Below are positions 1 to 8,800 of a DNA stretch of 64,000 bases, in pieces. The stretch covers positions 3,658,001 through 3,722,000 of the forward strand of contig OZ257144.1 of NCBI GenBank assembly GCA_965279205.1, written 5' to 3'. The notes under the pieces are model-generated. The model was given only the letters and a program-made list of their open reading frames with translations, was not told where the DNA came from and searched no databases. This DNA is from UBA7672 sp965279205 (GTDB lineage: Bacteria > Pseudomonadota > Alphaproteobacteria > Caulobacterales > Hyphomonadaceae). How positions within the stretch are numbered: position 1 is the first letter of the stretch; each line of letters starts with the position of its first letter. A program made the position numbers and the translations under genes.

Positions 1-114
1 TCGTCACCCAGCAGGCGAGTCTCCCACAACTGGCAGCGTAGGCCAGACCGCTCGGCGCCGCGATCCACAACGAAATGGTCGCAAGGCCGCGACAGGGCGA
101 GCCCCAAAAGCAGC

Positions 115-134
115 GGGCCGCCCGAAGGCGGCCC
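115..134 (-). terminator. Probable intrinsic terminator of the LpxR-like gene
   Basis: A perfect 8-bp inverted repeat (GGGCCGCC, loop CGAA, GGCGGCCC) lies 30 bp beyond the stop of the minus-strand gene at 163-918. On the minus strand it is followed by GCTGCTTTT, a weak U tract. Bases 1-114 to its left carry no gene I can support. Confidence 0.55.
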
Positions 135-162
135 GGAAAATCTCTGGATCTGGAGGGCTGGC

Positions 163-918
163 CTAGTAGTGCAGCGTGTAGCTGAACGCGGCAAAGCGCT
201 CGCGCATCCGCACGTCCTGGTTGCCGGCGAGGTCGTTGAACTCGAGCTTGCGCTCGACCAGGCCGAAGGACATCTGCGCGCCCTCGCCTGTCGTCCAGGC
301 CACGCCTGCCTGCAGGTCGCCGACGGTCGCCTGGTCACGCAGGCTTGCGCCATCCATGGCGGTCTGGTCGGCCACGTTCCACACCAGCGCCTCGTTGTCG
401 GCGCCGACGAAGAAGTACCAGGAAGGCGCCGCTACCTTGGTCCCGCGCAGGTCGCGGTCGACAAGGTTGGGACCGACGCGAACCTCGGCGCCGGTGCGGG
501 CGACGTTGTTGCCGGCCCTGTTGCGCTGCAGCTGGGCGCGCGGGGTAAACGACAGGTCAAGGCCAAGGCCAGTGCTTTCGGCCGAGGCGGCAAACGAGAC
601 TTCGGCGCTCCACAGGTCGCCGCGCATGGCGCGGACCGGCATCGGCGTCGTAAGATCGAGGGCCTCGAACCGGGCGGCCGCCAATGGCGAGGCCAGGTTC
701 GACGGGCTGAAATCATTGCCGACCTTCAGGGGAAGGCCGAACTCGTTTTCCGGAATGTTGGCGAAGATCTGGTCCCGCCGCGCATCGCCGCTCTGGAAGG
801 TCTGTGCGCCCTCGACAGGGCCCACGGTCAGAATCAGCGGCGTATCGGAATCGGATGGGGGTGTCGCGCAGCTGAGGCACGACATCGCGATGAAGCTTCC
901 TGCTAGACTGGCAATCAT
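163..918 (-). CDS. Exported LpxR/DUF2219-like outer-membrane protein
   Basis: This encodes 251 aa with an N-terminal hydrophobic signal (MIASLAGSFIAMSCLSCA). The longer open frame to 1092 was rejected because its extra N-terminus is not signal-like. The C-terminal half carries features of the LpxR/DUF2219 lipid A deacylase family: an MDGASLRDQATVGDLQAGVA stretch resembling the family's DGNTFRD...VGDLQ block, and a final beta-strand ending in Tyr, typical of outer-membrane barrels. The protein is shorter than typical LpxR (about 300 aa), and I could not confirm the catalytic residues, so lipid A 3'-O-deacylase activity is only a possibility. A perfect inverted repeat lies 54 bp upstream of the start (972-991), and a terminator hairpin follows the stop. 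Confidence 0.55.
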   Translation of the reverse strand: MIASLAGSFIAMSCLSCATPPSDSDTPLILTVGPVEGAQTFQSGDARRDQIFANIPENEFGLPLKVGNDFSPSNLASPLAAARFEALDLTTPMPVRAMRGDLWSAEVSFAASAESTGLGLDLSFTPRAQLQRNRAGNNVARTGAEVRVGPNLVDRDLRGTKVAAPSWYFFVGADNEALVWNVADQTAMDGASLRDQATVGDLQAGVAWTTGEGAQMSFGLVERKLEFNDLAGNQDVRMRERFAAFSYTLHY

Positions 919-971
919 TTTAACTGCTCGTCCCAGACATTGAAGTCCCCAAGCGTGTGCTCGCCTCGTTA

Positions 972-991
972 CCAAACCGCTAACGGTTTGG
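972..991. promoter_or_regulatory. Perfect inverted repeat upstream of the LpxR-like gene
   Basis: CCAAACCG and CGGTTTGG are separated by CTAA, giving an 8-4-8 perfect dyad. It sits in the promoter-side region of the gene starting at 918 and before the nrdA terminator. Its symmetry and position suggest an operator for a dimeric regulator, but the factor is unknown; a simple hairpin is an alternative. Confidence 0.35.
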
Positions 992-1095
992 ACCGAATTG
1001 AGTTCCCCGCGCGCCTTAATCCTTAAGTCTGCTGACCAAAAGATTAAGCCAGAAGCCCCTGCCGAACAATCGCGACGGGCTTTTGCCCACAATGC

Positions 1096-1120
1096 AAAAA
1101 GGCCGCCTTTTCAGGCGGCC
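1096..1120 (-). terminator. Intrinsic terminator of nrdA
   Basis: The hairpin GGCCGCC-6 nt-GGCGGCC is followed on the minus strand by five T residues. It lies 37 bp beyond the nrdA stop codon and is a textbook rho-independent terminator. Confidence 0.85.
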
Positions 1121-1156
1121 TCTTCGTGTGCAGTGCAGCATTCCTGTGAAATTTTT

Positions 1157-3016
1157 CTACTGGCAGGCGAGGCATTCCTCGTAGTCGGTCCTGTCCCGGC
1201 CCATGTCCATGACCGGCCGCTCCTTCTCGGAGCCGGCGAATCCCGCCCGCTGGATCGATTTGGACCGGCAATAGTAAAGGGACTTCAGACCCTTCTCCCA
1301 TGCCGTCCAGTGCAGCATGTGCAGGTCCCATTTATCGATGTCGGCCGCGAGGAACAGATTCAGCGACTGCGACTGGCAGATATAGGGGGTGCGGTCGGCC
1401 GCGAGTTCGATGACCCAGCGCTGGTCGATCTCGAAGGCGGTGCGGAACACCATCTTCTCGTGCTCGCTCAGATAGTCGAGGTGTTGGACCGAACCCTCAT
1501 GCTCGAGGATAGACGCCCAGGTGCCCGGCGTGTTGTTGCCGGTCTTTTCCAGAACCGCTTCGAGGAAGGGGTTCTTCACCGAGAACGAACCCGACAGCGT
1601 CTTGTGGGTGTAGATGTTGGCCGGGATCGGCTCGATGCCAGCCGACGTGCCGCCGCAGATGATGGAGATCGACGCCGTCGGCGCGATCGCCAGCTTGTGT
1701 GAGAAGCGGGCCATCACTCCGCAGTCAGCGGCGTCCGGGCACGGGCCCCGCTCTTTCGCCAGCTTCACCGACGCCGCATCCGAACCGCGGCGCAGGTGCT
1801 TGAACATCACATTGTTCCAGGCCTTCGCTGTGGCCGATTCCATAGCAACGCCCTGCGACTGCAGGAAGGAGTGGAAGCCCATCAGGCCGAGACCAACCGA
1901 ACGCTCGCGCTGCGCCGAGTAGACGGCGCGGGCCATTTCCGGCGGCGCGCGCTTGATGAAGTCTTCGAGCACGTTGTCGAGGAAGCGGAACACGTCCTCG
2001 AGGAACATCTCCTCGCCTTTCCACTCCAGGAACTTCTCGGCGTTGACCGACGACAGGCAGCACACAGCTGTGCGGTCCTGGCCAAGATGGTCGAGGCCCG
2101 TGTGGAGCATGATCTCCGAGCACAGATTCGACTGGCGAACCTTGAAGCCGAGCTGCTTCTGGTGCGCCGGCATCGCGTTGTTCACAGTGTCAGTGAACAG
2201 CAGGTAGGGCTCGCCCGTCGCCATACGCAGCTCGAGGATCTTCTGCCACAGCTTGCGGGCCGAAACCTCTTTCATCACCTGGTTGCTCTTCGGCGACTTC
2301 AGCTGGAATGGCGCGTCCTGGCGCACGGCCTCCATGAACTCGTCGGTGATGTTGATCCCGTGATGGAGATTGAGGGACTTGCGGTTGAAGTCGCCCGCGG
2401 CTTTGCGGATCTCGAGGAACTCCTCGATCTCCGGGTGGTAGATGTCTAGATAGCAGGCGGCCGAGCCACGGCGCAGAGAGCCCTGGCTGATCGCGAGCGT
2501 CAGCGAATCCATCACGCGGATGAAGGGGATGATGCCCGAGGTCTGCCCGTTCTGACCGACCTTCTCGCCGATCGAGCGGACGTCGCCCCAGTAGGTGCCG
2601 ATGCCGCCGCCGTTCGAGGCGAGCCAGACGTTCTCGTTCCAGGTCTCGACGATGCCATCGAGCGAATCGGAGACGCCATTGAGGAAGCAGGAGATCGGAA
2701 GACCGCGGTCAGCCCCGCCATTCGACAGCACAGGCGTCGCCGGCATGAACCAGAGCTTTGAAATGTAGTCATAAATCCGTTGCGCGTGTTCGGCATCATC
2801 CGAGTAGGCGGTCGCGACTCGGGCAAACATCTGCTGATAGCTCTCGCCCGGGAGCACATAGCGGTCGTCGAGCGTCTTCTTGCCGAAATCGGTCAGGAGG
2901 GCGTCACGGTCCGGGTCGATCCTGACCCCGGAAACCACGCGAAGGCCGGCCTGCGCCCTGGGCTTCCCACGGCGGGCGGCAGTCTTTTCCTCGGTGGTGA
3001 CGGCTTCTGCGGACAT
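1157..3016 (-). CDS. nrdA: Class I ribonucleoside-diphosphate reductase, alpha subunit
   Basis: This 619-aa catalytic subunit reduces ribonucleoside diphosphates to deoxyribonucleotides in the cytoplasm. Visible residues are Cys110 in PISC, the radical/catalytic triad in NLCSE (Asn297, Cys299, Glu301), the partner cysteine pair at 319-320, the tyrosine pair in SLYYC, and a C-terminal CLAC (Cys615, Cys618) that would be re-reduced by thioredoxin or glutaredoxin. It is shorter than E. coli NrdA (761 aa): the N-terminus goes almost directly into the barrel, so no N-terminal ATP-cone is visible, and overall activity control must lie elsewhere, perhaps in NrdB. nrdB is not in the window. The gene has its own terminator and a strong NrdR-box match 89 bp upstream. 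Confidence 0.93.
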   Translation of the reverse strand: MSAEAVTTEEKTAARRGKPRAQAGLRVVSGVRIDPDRDALLTDFGKKTLDDRYVLPGESYQQMFARVATAYSDDAEHAQRIYDYISKLWFMPATPVLSNGGADRGLPISCFLNGVSDSLDGIVETWNENVWLASNGGGIGTYWGDVRSIGEKVGQNGQTSGIIPFIRVMDSLTLAISQGSLRRGSAACYLDIYHPEIEEFLEIRKAAGDFNRKSLNLHHGINITDEFMEAVRQDAPFQLKSPKSNQVMKEVSARKLWQKILELRMATGEPYLLFTDTVNNAMPAHQKQLGFKVRQSNLCSEIMLHTGLDHLGQDRTAVCCLSSVNAEKFLEWKGEEMFLEDVFRFLDNVLEDFIKRAPPEMARAVYSAQRERSVGLGLMGFHSFLQSQGVAMESATAKAWNNVMFKHLRRGSDAASVKLAKERGPCPDAADCGVMARFSHKLAIAPTASISIICGGTSAGIEPIPANIYTHKTLSGSFSVKNPFLEAVLEKTGNNTPGTWASILEHEGSVQHLDYLSEHEKMVFRTAFEIDQRWVIELAADRTPYICQSQSLNLFLAADIDKWDLHMLHWTAWEKGLKSLYYCRSKSIQRAGFAGSEKERPVMDMGRDRTDYEECLACQ

Positions 3017-3104
3017 GGGGAACTCTCGTTAGAGGCCAAAAATAGTTAACTTCGGCCGGAACTGGCTAAAAACCCAACTGGTTGGTGTCCAGCGCCAGCC
3101 CCGA

Positions 3105-3119
3105 CGCTACATATAGTGT
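3105..3119 (-). promoter_or_regulatory. NrdR box upstream of nrdA
   Basis: On the minus strand this reads ACACTATATGTAGCG, matching 14 of 15 positions of the NrdR consensus ACACWATATSTNGTG. A second, degenerate ACAC-containing site lies 31 bp closer to the gene (3074-3088), the usual box spacing of about three helical turns. NrdR is a widespread repressor of ribonucleotide reductase genes, so repression when dNTP pools are high is expected. nrdR itself is not in the window. Confidence 0.7.
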
Positions 3120-3170
3120 CGCCACATCCCTAATGGACCGTCAACGCCCCCGGGCCGGGATTCTTTTCGC

Positions 3171-3179
3171 TTATCCACC
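3171..3179 (+). promoter_or_regulatory. Near-consensus DnaA box in the nrdA upstream region
   Basis: TTATCCACC matches eight of nine positions of the DnaA box TTATNCACA. It lies 155 bp upstream of the nrdA start. DnaA regulates ribonucleotide reductase genes in some bacteria, so a regulatory role is possible. A single 9-mer can occur by chance and does not indicate an origin. The rest of the gap between 3120 and 3432 holds no other feature I can support. Confidence 0.3.
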
Positions 3180-3432
3180 GGAGAGAAATTATCACGTTTA
3201 GACGTCGTTAACGAATTGGGCTGCATACGCCCGGCACCGGTCGACTCGGGCCGTTCCCCGGACCTCCTGGACCTAACCGTCCACGGGTCCGCCGGACACC
3301 CGGTCGACCTGGTCCCTCCTCCAGAACTTGTGGGCCGAATGGCCCCGCCGCCAACAACCTGTTGGTTCCACCGTCCTCGACGCCGCTCGCGGCAGCGGAA
3401 TAGGGTCCGCGCCGATCATCGGGAGGATCTGC

Positions 3433-4764
3433 GTGGCTCACTCAAAAAGACTGACTGGCGTCATCGTTGCGGCGGCCCTGCTCGCCTGTGCTGCACCGCT
3501 TGCCCTGATGGCGACCGCCCAGCAGACGCCGGCAGCCGCACCCGACACCCTCATCCATGCCGGCCGCCTGCTGGCCGATCCCTCGACCGGCCGCGTCCTC
3601 ACCCAGCAATCGATCCTGATCCGCAATGGCCGGATCGTCAGCATCACGCCTGGCTATGTGACGCCCGCCGCCGGCGCGACGCTGGTCGATCTCAAGACCA
3701 GCTTCGTCCTGCCCGGCCTCATCGACAGCCACGTCCACCTCACCAGCGAACAAGGCCCCGAGAGCCGCATCAATACCTTCCTCAAGACCAGCGCCGACGG
3801 GGCGGTCGATGGCGCGGGATATGCGGTGAAGACACTCAATGCCGGCTTCACCACCGTCGCGGATCTCGGCGGCGACGCCGAGGCTGTACTTGCCTTGCGC
3901 AACGGCATCGCGCGCGGCGTCATTCCCGGCCCGCGCATCATTGCCTCGGCCGGCGCGATCAGCGTGCATGGCGGCCATGGCGACGCCAACGGCATGCCGC
4001 GCGCCCTTGCTGACGTGCTGCGCGGCCCCGGCGTCTGCTCCGGCGCCGATGATTGCGCCCGCGCGGTGCGCGAGCGCGTCCGTGACGGCGCCGACATCAT
4101 CAAGATCACAGCGACTGGCGGCGTGCTCTCGCAGACCGCCGCCGGCCTCGCCCAGCAATTCACCGACGAGGAGCTGAAAGCCATCGTCCAGGCAGCCCAT
4201 GCGATGGGCCGCAAGGTCACGGCGCACGCCCATGGCGTCGACGGCATCAATTCCTTCCTGCGCGCTGGCGGAGATTCGATCGAGCACGGCACCTATGCCG
4301 ATGCCGACTCCGCGGAACTGTTCAAGCAGAGCGGCGCCTATCTCATCCCCACCCTGCTCGCTGGCGATTTCGTCGCCCGCGAGGCTGAAAAGCCGAACGG
4401 CTTCCTGACACCGGTACAGGCCGCCAAGGCGCGCGAAGCTGGACCCAAGATGCTCGACATGCTCCGCCGCATGCATGCCGCCGGCGTGAAGATCGCCTTC
4501 GGCACCGACACCGGCGTCTCCGCCCACGGCGACAACGCGCAGGAGTTTGCACTTCTTGTGAAGGCGGGAATGTCTCCGCTCGAAACAATCCGCGCCGCCA
4601 CCATCAACGCCGCCGACCATTTCAGCCTCACAGCCGAGATCGGCTCGATCGCGGCAGGCAAGGCCGCAGACATCATCGCCGTCGACGGCGATCCGCTCAC
4701 CAACGTGCGCGAACTGGAATCCGTCGACTTCGTGATGAAGGGCGGCAAGGTCTACAAGGACTGA
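3433..4764 (+). CDS. Exported metal-dependent amidohydrolase (dipeptidase-like)
   Basis: The GTG at 3433 is chosen as start because a GGGAGGA SD sequence precedes it and it yields a clear signal peptide ending near MATAQQ; the open frame continues upstream without such support. The 443-aa product has the amidohydrolase-superfamily metal ligands: HVH (His100, His102), a probable carbamylated Lys224 in IIKITATGG, His265 in AHAHG, His285 in EHGTYAD and Asp359 in FGTDTG. This arrangement resembles exported Xaa-Pro / Xaa-Arg(Lys) dipeptidases of Caulobacter. It probably hydrolyses dipeptides in the periplasm; the exact substrate is inferred. It is divergent from nrdA and appears monocistronic. Confidence 0.85.
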   Translation: MAHSKRLTGVIVAAALLACAAPLALMATAQQTPAAAPDTLIHAGRLLADPSTGRVLTQQSILIRNGRIVSITPGYVTPAAGATLVDLKTSFVLPGLIDSHVHLTSEQGPESRINTFLKTSADGAVDGAGYAVKTLNAGFTTVADLGGDAEAVLALRNGIARGVIPGPRIIASAGAISVHGGHGDANGMPRALADVLRGPGVCSGADDCARAVRERVRDGADIIKITATGGVLSQTAAGLAQQFTDEELKAIVQAAHAMGRKVTAHAHGVDGINSFLRAGGDSIEHGTYADADSAELFKQSGAYLIPTLLAGDFVAREAEKPNGFLTPVQAAKAREAGPKMLDMLRRMHAAGVKIAFGTDTGVSAHGDNAQEFALLVKAGMSPLETIRAATINAADHFSLTAEIGSIAAGKAADIIAVDGDPLTNVRELESVDFVMKGGKVYKD

Positions 4765-4794
4765 GTTGGCAGTCGCGCACAACCCTCCTCCTCC

Positions 4795-5041
4795 CCCGCC
4801 TGTGCAGGGAACGCGGGCCTTGCCCGCTTTCAGCTGGTGTGCCTGAAGCTCAGTGGAAGGACCGCTCTCGATCCAACCACCGTGTCCCCCGCGAAGGCGG
4901 GGGCCCAGTCCAGCGCGCGGATGCGCGCTCGCAACTCCCTTCACGACCTGCACGGCACTTGTCGAAACCGCAGCTGTTGGCGGGCTCAGGCCCGCCGGAC
5001 TGGATCCCCGCCTGCGCGGGGAACGCGGACTTCGTCCGCTC
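4795..5041. repeat. REP-like inverted repeat cluster
   Basis: Bases 4886-4911 (a CCCCCGC...GCGGGGG hairpin followed by CCCAGTCC) and bases 4997-5022 (GGACTGGATCCCCGCC then TGCGCGGGGA) are inverted copies of one unit, flanking about 85 bp of unrelated sequence. A third, degraded copy of the right arm lies at 4795-4830. This type of small GC-rich palindromic repeat is scattered in intergenic DNA of many alphaproteobacteria. No transposase is present. It lies just after the amidohydrolase stop. Confidence 0.65.
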
Positions 5042-5160
5042 CTCAGGATGAGGGCGTACTCGCCGACGCCAGAAATGTAGGACAGCCTGCGCGCAAAACG
5101 GCGGATGGCCAGAAATCTTGCAGCCTGAATTCAGATCACTAGCGCCAGAAACTGCAGGAT

Positions 5161-5510
5161 AGCCGAAGTTAGATTCAGCCGGGGTCCGGTCGCGCTTACA
5201 ATGCGCCCATCGCCTCCGCAGGGAGGGCAGTCGCGATGTTCAACGGCGCGGAGGCGATGCGACCGAGCGGGTCAGGTTCCGGCGAATGCCATCTCTGTGG
5301 CCAAGTCGGGAGTTCGAGGACCGGGTGAGAACACACCCGGCCTGCCCGCCGCCCGTGTATATGGCCCAAGGGGTCGAGAGGACCCCCGTGGTCACGCTGG
5401 CGGATAACGATCGCGGGGACGCGGGATGACGCGTTTCTCTTGTCTCTACCGGTAGCCGCCTACCGGCGGTCACCCCAACCACGCGGGGCATCCCGCGTCC
5501 CCGGCCTTCC
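5161..5510. other. Gene-free, hairpin-rich region; possible structured RNA
   Basis: No convincing coding frame is present. Five inverted repeats occur in 300 bp: CATCGCCTCCGC (5208-5219) with its exact complement at 5248-5259; CCGGGTG/CACCCGG (5321-5340); GGGGTC/GACCCC (5370-5386); a long 14-bp perfect stem GGGGACGCGGGATG (5415-5428) with 5489-5502; and inside it CCGGTAG/CTACCGG (5449-5466). This density suggests a folded RNA or a palindromic element. It matches none of the RNA families I could test by eye (RNase P, SRP, 6S, cobalamin, TPP). A gene for an 89-aa protein starts 80 bp downstream. Confidence 0.4.
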
Positions 5511-5590
5511 ATCAGGAGGCCATGCATCACGGACGGCTCACGCCGGTCCGAACGCGCTGTCGCGACCGAAGCGCCCAACAAGGAGACATC

Positions 5591-5860
5591 ATGTTCAGGA
5601 AGACCGGTGACCACTATCGCTCGATCGACAATGCCCGGCAGGCCGTGCGCGCCGGAGATGCGGCTGCAGCGGAGCGATGGCTTCGGATAGCAGACCGCCT
5701 GCTGTCCATCGCCGAACGTCAGAAGAGACTTGTCGCCCAGCGGTCGGCGTCGCCCTCGGCCGCCGGCCCCGTCATGCTCGATCCCGATGGCTTCTCTCCG
5801 GGAGGAACGCCGAACTGGGTCCTCAACCAGAGACGGCGCGACCGGGCGGGGCTGAAGTGA
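5591..5860 (+). CDS. Small hypothetical protein (89 aa)
   Basis: I do not recognise this family. The start ATG at 5591 has a good SD (AAGGAGA, 6 nt away); an upstream in-frame ATG at 5522 has AGGAGG only 2 nt away, which is too close. The N-terminal 50 residues are predicted amphipathic helix rich in Arg and Ala (RQAVRAGDAAAAERWLRIAD), like a TPR-type helix pair. The C-terminus is Pro/Gly-rich and ends basic. Codon use matches neighbours. It follows the hairpin-rich region and converges on putA, 13 bp from its stop. Confidence 0.6.
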   Translation: MFRKTGDHYRSIDNARQAVRAGDAAAAERWLRIADRLLSIAERQKRLVAQRSASPSAAGPVMLDPDGFSPGGTPNWVLNQRRRDRAGLK

Positions 5861-5873
5861 CCGCTAGCACAGC

Positions 5874-8800
5874 CTACAAGTTCAGCAGTGTCGGATCCCC
5901 GCCCTGTGCGGCAATGTTGTTGGTTACAGTCCGCTCGGTCGCGAAGCGAGCGACATAGTGCGGTCCGCCGGCCTTCGGTCCCGTTCCGGAAAGACCCATG
6001 CCGCCGAAGGGCTGCACGCCGACGACCGCGCCGATGATCGAGCGGTTGATGTAGACATTGCCTGCCCTCACCGACGCTTTGACCTTCTCGGCAAAGCCTT
6101 CCAGTCGCGAATGGATGCCCAGCGTCAAACCATAGCCCTTGGCCGACAGCGCGGCGCCGACGTCGCTGATGTCGTCGGGATCGTAGCGCACGACATGCAG
6201 TACCGGCCCGAACACTTCCCTGTCGATCTGGTCGAGCGAGGAAAGTTCGAGGATGGCCGGCCCGAAGAACGTGCCCTTGTCCTTCAGCGCGCCCATATCG
6301 CGCTGCCAGACCTTCACCGCGCTCTTCATCCTGGCAAGGTGCGCATCGAGCAGGCCACGCGCCTCCGCATCGATGATCGGCCCGACATCGGTTGCGGGAT
6401 CGGCCGGATCGCCGATGACCAGTACCTCCATCGCGCCTTTCAGCATCTCGACAATGTCGTCCGCCGTCTCATGCGGCAGGAACAGCACCCGCAACGCCGA
6501 ACACCTCTGCCCCGCGGAGCGGAAGGCCGACATCACCACGTCGTCGACCACCTGCTCCTTCAGCGCCGTCGTGTCGCAGAACAGAGCATTGAGCCCACCG
6601 GTCTCGGCGATCAGCGGCGCGATCGGGCCATCTTTCGCCGCAAGCTGCCGGTTGATGGTGCGCGCGACTTCGGTCGACCCGGTAAAGGCGACGCCGCCGC
6701 AGCGCGGATCGCCGGTCAGTCTGCCGCCAACCTTGCCGTCGCCGGTCAACAGATGCAGCGCCTCGACGGGAAGCCCGGCCGCATGAAACAGCTTCACGGC
6801 CTCGAAGGCGATCAGCGGCGTCTGCTCGGCCGGTTTCGCCAGCACGGTGTTGCCCGCCGCCAGCGCGCCGGCGATCTGGCCGGTGAAGATCGCGAGCGGA
6901 AAATTCCACGGCGAGATGCACACGAACACGCCGCGTCCCATCATCTCCATGCCGTTGGTCTCGCCGGCAGGCCCCGGCAGCTTTTCCAACCCTGCAAACT
7001 TCGTCTCGGCCTCCAGGGCATAGTAGCGGCAGAAATCGACCGCCTCGCGCACCTCGGCGATGCAATCGTCCAGCGTCTTGCCGCCTTCGCGGGCAAGGAT
7101 GGCGATCAAGCGATCCGTGTCGTGTTCCATGGCGTTGGCCATGGCTTCGAGAATGTCGGCGCGCTTAGGTCCTCCCACCGCATTCCAGGCTGGCTGGAAA
7201 GCCGTCGCCGATGCGTAGGCAGCATCGATGTCCGCCTCGCTCGCTGTCGCAACCGCGCCGACGGTCCGTTTTGTGTCGGAAGGCGCGCGCGTCGCCTCGC
7301 CGCTCGTCGTGATTGCGCTACCGGCGACGATCGGACCTGCTGCAATCGGGCCTGCCGCATCGATTGCAGCGACGGCCGCCGTGATGCGGTCACGTGCCGC
7401 CTTCTGGCTGAAATCAAGACCGGCCGAATTGACGCGCGAGGGACCGTAGATGTTCGGCGGCGGCGGAATGCGTGGATGCCGATTGGGGGCTGCCGACAGT
7501 GTCGCATAAGGATCCGCCGCGATACGCTCAGCCGGCACGTCTTCGTCAAGGAAGGAGTGCACGAAGGACGTGTTGGCCCCGTTCTCGAGCAGACGCCGGA
7601 CAAGATAAGGCAGCAGATCCTGGTGCGCGCCGACCGGCGCATAGATACGGACGCTACGCTCACGGCCCGCTGCCTTGTAGAGCGCGCCGCCCATGCCGTG
7701 CAGCCGCTGGAATTCGTAATCGCTCCGCCCGGCCCGCCGCGCCATTGCTTCGACAGCCGCGAGCGAGTGCGCATTGTGTGTCGCGAACTGCGGATAGATC
7801 GACGGCCCGGCCTCGATCAGCGTCTTGGCGCAGGTAAGGTACGACACGTCAGTTGCCTGCTTGGTGGTGAACACCGGATAGTCCGGCTGGCCATCCATCT
7901 GCCCGCGCTTCACTTCGGAATCCCAGTAGGCGCCCTTCACCAGCCGCACCATCAGCCGTCGCCCGCTGTCACGCGCCAGATCGCTCAGCCAGCCAACCAC
8001 TGTCTCCGCACGCTTCTGGTAGGCCTGAACCGCAAGGCCCAACCCGGTCCACGATCCGAGGTCCTTTTCCTTGGTCAGCCGCTCCAGCAATTGCAGCGAC
8101 AGCGCCAGCCGGTCGGCCTCCTCGGCGTCGAGCGTGAAATTGATGTTCTGCTTCGCGGCCTTCTTCGCCAGCTCCAGCACCATCGGATAGAGTTCACGAT
8201 GCACCCGCTCGCCCTGCACGGCGCGATAAGCCGGATGCAGCGCGGAGAGCTTCACCGAAATCCCGTCGGCTGTTTCGGGCGACGGTCCTGTCTTCGCCTT
8301 GCCTACTTCACCGATCGCATTGGCGTAGCTTTCGAAATAGCGCTGCGCATCCGCCATCGTGCGAGCGCCCTCGCCCAGCATGTCGAAGGAATGGCTCGCC
8401 GCCTCGCCTTTCTTCACGTTGCGCTGACCACGCTTCAGCGCTTCGTCGATCGTGCGTCCCATCACGAACTGCCCGCCCATGATGCGCATCGCCTGCATCA
8501 TCGCGGCGCGGATCACCGGCTCGCCGGCCTGCCGCACCATGCGGCCCATGAAGCCCGCAGGATCGTGTTCCGCGTCTTCCGGCGGACGCACGATGCGTCC
8601 CGTCAGCATCAATCCCCAGGTCGAGGCGTTGACCAGAAGCGAGTCCGACTTGCCGCGATGGTCCGCCCAGTCGCCGGTTGCGATCTTCTCGGCGATCAGC
8701 GCATCCGCCGTGTCCGCGTCCGGCACGCGCAGCAGCGCCTCGGCGAGACACATCAACGCGAGACCTTCCGGGTTCGACAGGCCGAACTCCTCGAGGAAGG

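Noticed and set aside
1..114. A coding end of a gene from the left
   Set aside because: Several frames are open for this short stretch, but none shows recognisable protein sequence.
3171..3179. DnaA box as a replication origin marker
   Set aside because: Only one near-consensus box is present, with no AT-rich unwinding region or further boxes.
5514..5522. AGGAGG before ATG 5522 as the start of the small gene
   Set aside because: The spacing of 2 nt is too short; the ATG at 5591 has AAGGAG at a normal distance and a more natural N-terminus.
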